A stretch of DNA of 64,000 bases from Termitomyces sp. T153 (taxonomy: Eukaryota > Basidiomycota > Agaricomycetes > Agaricales > Lyophyllaceae): assembly GCA_018296165.2 (NCBI GenBank), contig JACKQL020000014.1, positions 682,001-746,000 on the forward strand, written 5' to 3'. The notes below the pieces were generated by a model. That model saw only the letters and a list, made by a program, of their open reading frames with translations, did not search any database and was not told the origin of the DNA. Positions within the stretch are counted from its first letter, which is position 1, and the number at the start of each line of letters is the position of its first letter. This document shows, one piece after another, positions 61,088 to 64,000 of this stretch. The position numbers and the translations under genes were made by a program.

Positions 61088-62631
61088 AGTCAAAAGCAGA
61101 AGAAAGACCCAGATATATCAAAATGGATGCTGTGAGATCTGTCCACAGCCAAAAAGCATAGGTCAAGAGTACTACAATAGAATTCTGGTTAAATGGTAGC
61201 AGCCAAGCTCACATTAAGAAATGATGGGAATGATGGGAAAGTAGAACCCATATGGAAGATTGGAGGCTACTTAGATGTAACAGCCCAGGAACCCAAATAT
61301 AGATAACCTTGCCCATGTGAGATGGCTTGGCATTTCTGAGTCAATGGAAACTAAGTATTAAATTTACACTTTGTGCTTGAGTCAGTTGTAGGTCACAAGG
61401 TTATGCTTCTTTTTACCCCTAAATAGAACCTCCTGAGAGTTCCTTTCTTGTCTGACTCTTTTGGCCAACCAAAATGGAAATAGATATATTCTCAATCAGA
61501 AACACATAAGTAATTTCATTACCAAGTACAGTTCAATATCCTGTTTTGCATCAATAACAATCTTCTTCTCACCACTGATTATGCAATTAGACAATGACCA
61601 AGACTGATTTGACATCATGACAAACATGAGAATATATAATTACAAATGCCAGTCACATTGGTGCATCTGTAATTATCTTGTCTTTTCCTTCCAAACACCA
61701 CCATGCCCCATGCTAACACCTTGTCCAATAAGTCTTCATCAAAACACATTTCTAGCAACAAAAAATTAGGCTGGGAAAGCTTCCTCACAGCCCTGAAGCT
61801 TAGTGTCAGGCCTCATGCACAGCATGGGAAGGAATTGTAAGTGCAGCTTCCCACCTGTGATCCAGAATTGCATCAAAAGGTTGATTATTTGATAGGACAG
61901 GCCCACTTAAACCTTTTTATAATGCTGGAAAGCTGATACCTTGGGTGGTGAACCTGTTTCTCAAGTTGAATGCAGTGTTTATGCATGGACTCATCATGGA
62001 TGGTCTTCTTGATGTTTCTTTTCTTGGGCCAGGTGTAAATGACACATCAGAGGAGCTTACTAAGTGAGTTTCCTTTTATTAAATGTGCAAAAAACTGAAT
62101 ATATACAAATCATTTCTCAGAAAAGAAGAGCATGCTCAGCAACTCAATCTCAACACTTACAATGTGATACTTACACTCAAACCTCTCAACAAGCAATACT
62201 CAAGCAGCTTTGTGAGATGATGGATGGGGAGGAATACCATGAGAGTTTGATGCAATCTTTTGTTAATGTCATGTGTACTGGAATATTTTTTTTGTTTAAT
62301 CCTAAGTGCTAATGCAAGTCTCTAGTTTATCAGAGGTTCAAGCAGTGCATGCATAGCAGACACACAAAAACTCAAGGACAACCTCCTTTGGCTATTACAA
62401 GACTCTGGACTACACTACCTGGACCTGAAGCTTGCTCAATTTCCTCACAAGAAGATGGGCTGTGGCTTTGAATACATTGACATGGGCCTACTCTGACATG
62501 GGCCTACTCTTATGCCCAGCTCAACAAGCCTACCAATATGATGAGGCATAAGTGCTTGTTTTCATTATGTGACCTACAATGAATTATGTTGTGTATTGTC
62601 ATCAATTGCATAATGGAGATGCTGTGGTTAC
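61088..62631. other. CpG-depleted repeat DNA, family not recognised
   Basis: Short plus-strand frames (for example 62064-62312, containing QQAILKQLCEMMDGEEYHES) have no diagnostic motif. The stretch probably includes the 5' end of the Plavaka-like element and another old repeat. It ends at the TGTCAGG edge of the A-family LTR. Confidence 0.4.
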
Positions 62632-63789
62632 TGTCAGGTTCCGCTGACCTCGGGGGCTCAGCTGCACTGGGCGAGTCCTTGCTAGGTGGGTGTGATCCCC
62701 TTGCACTGGTAACCAAACACTCGAAAACGTTCCGGGCACTGATGGCTTGTGCGGATAGTCAGTGGGATGTGATCTGGACAGATCTGGGGAAGTCTGGAGA
62801 AGTCAGATTGCGGGAAACAGGACAGTCTTGGCGGGGTTCAGGTGGAAGACCGTATGGGAAATTTGTGGAAGCAAAGGAGTAGGTGGCTGTGTGATCAATG
62901 GGAGTGGAGCCAGGGTTTGATGGGAGATCAATTGGAGTTGATGGAGTCTGGGCCCGAGTGAAGAGCGAGGTTTGGACTTGGTGAAAGAGTGTCGGGGTTC
63001 GTGATCGTAATCGCGGAGTTCGTGAGGTCATTTAGGTTGATGAGGACTTGGGCACAACGGCCGGATGGAGTCACCGAGACAGCGTCAGACAAAATGGAAT
63101 GGAATCGATATGGAACAAGAGTAGATTTGAGTGGAGATGCAAAACAATAACGAGAACAATAGCGAAATGGAGACGTGACAAGACCGGGAGACTGAGATAA
63201 GACCAGGAGACTGAGAGTAAGGAGAACAAGACACGAAACGCAAAACATGAAACATGAAACACAAAAAGGAAACAATCAGACCATAGGTAACGTTAAGCAA
63301 TATCAAGACTAGAGTACAAAGAGCTACTTGACAACTTATATACTGACTACCGGAGAACTTTGGGGTATGTCAGCTGCGGCGGCGGGGCTTGGTGGAGCTC
63401 GACAGAGTGGGTGGGTGTCGGTTGCGATCGAGGATCGGGCCGCACTGATACGTTGATGGGATCATTGGGGAATGCGGGTCGCCCCAAGGTTGTCGTGATA
63501 CTCCGGAATAGGTCGGAGGGACCAGGGTGTTGAGTTGATGATGGGTGGCGAAGATTGGGAACAGCGGGGGTGGTTCTCGGGGTTTGGGAGATCCAGGGTA
63601 AGTGTCAGTGGCTGCGGGGAAGGCATCGAAGTTGGCCAGGGGGCCGTCGGAGTTAGCCGGGGAGGTGTCGGAGTTAGTCAAAATAGGTGCGGGGCATGGG
63701 CAGAAGTTCAGCGGAGCGTCGGGGGTTTTTGGGGGGTTCGGGGGTTGATGGATGATGTGCGGGGGTTCAGGGGACGGGTCATGACATCA
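62632..63789 (-). mobile_element. A-family LTR, full length, CpG-rich (young)
   Basis: On the minus strand it starts TGATGTCATGACCC (63789) and ends GGAACCTGACA (62632), 1158 bp with TG...CA ends. The polypurine tract of the element (CGCTGAAGGGGGG) lies just outside at 63790-63802, so this is the 3' LTR of a minus-strand element whose body lies beyond the window. It keeps CpGs that are mutated in the other A copies. A TATATA-like promoter block (AGTCAGTATATAAG) lies inside. Confidence 0.88.
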
Positions 63790-64000
63790 CCCCCCTTCAG
63801 CGTTGAGACCCTTCAAGACACGGGGGGCAGGACGGGGATCGGCGGGGCATGGGAGTCAAAGCCGAGCAATATTGATCAATCCGCAGTGAGTGATAGCGGC
63901 GTGGGAGACAAAGTCAAAGCACAGCCGCCGCTTTGTCAGGGTTCTCCTCAATCAATTAAAAGCTTTGGACGTACCCCAGAATTTCTCAAATTTTGTCATG
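63790..64000 (-). mobile_element. 3' internal end of the young A-family element
   Basis: Contains the polypurine tract and the noncoding end shared with 26317-26458 (GATCAATATTGCT block). CpGs are intact. The coding part would lie beyond position 64000. Confidence 0.78.

Overview
The window looks like nuclear DNA of a filamentous basidiomycete, most likely an Agaricomycete (mushroom-forming fungus). Genes are split by many introns of about 50 bp with GT(R)NGT and YAG ends. The gene set (basidiomycete-type sesquiterpene synthase, Msp1, tandem carboxylesterase/lipase genes, FMN-dependent alpha-hydroxy-acid dehydrogenase, SNIP1/Pml1) and the transposon set (Ty3/gypsy, Plavaka-like, Helitron-like remnants) both point that way. 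I do not assign a species.

The sequence alternates between two compartments. Gene-bearing DNA (about 10.6-24.0 kb and 29.8-46.7 kb) has ordinary CpG content. Transposon blocks (1-9.8 kb, 24.0-29.8 kb, 46.8-62.6 kb) have almost no CpG and carry many TGA stops, as expected of old methylated repeats. The right edge (62.6-64.0 kb) is a repeat that still has its CpGs and looks younger.

Layout: 1-0.86 kb Helitron-like fragment; 0.9-5.9 kb decayed gypsy element 1, with a nearly perfect 192-bp tandem duplication in RNase H; 5.9-9.8 kb three tandem units (JmjC-like coding scrap plus about 1.1 kb with a 49-bp minisatellite and a pyrimidine tract); 9.8-10.2 kb ubiquitin-protease-like fragment; 11.65-13.0 kb intact sesquiterpene synthase (minus); 16.4 kb CACTG-type MITE; 17.6-18.3 kb small single-pass membrane protein (plus); 18.8-20.3 kb Msp1 AAA ATPase (plus); 20.5-22.9 kb lipase 1 (minus, convergent with Msp1); 23.5-24.0 kb Gag fragment; 24-29.8 kb interleaved LTRs of two families (here called A and B); 29.8-32.2 kb lipase 2 (minus), a duplicate of lipase 1 with its upstream region; 33.9-34.6 kb second small membrane protein (minus); 35.4-36.5 kb one arm of an inverted duplication; 40.0-41.6 kb FMN dehydrogenase (minus); 42.5-43.6 kb SNIP1/Pml1 FHA protein (plus); 43.8-45.1 kb nucleotidyltransferase-fold protein (minus); 45.35-46.7 kb second arm of the inverted duplication, carrying the other MITE; 47.2-52.2 kb gypsy element 2; 53.1-57.2 kb minus-strand Gag-like region with B and A LTRs; 57.2-61.1 kb decayed Plavaka-like transposase (minus); 62.6-64 kb A-family LTR and the start of its internal region.

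For seven genes I placed splice sites that give continuous frames: terpene synthase 348 aa in 7 exons, Msp1 355 aa in 9 exons, FMN dehydrogenase 434 aa in 7 exons, SNIP1 296 aa in 5 exons, NTase-like 385 aa in 3 exons, membrane proteins 206 and 208 aa in 2 exons each. The genes do not form one pathway. The clearest organisation is evolutionary: a lipase duplication and a membrane-protein pair around a transposon-filled core, and an inverted duplication whose two arms give an empty and a filled site for the MITE.
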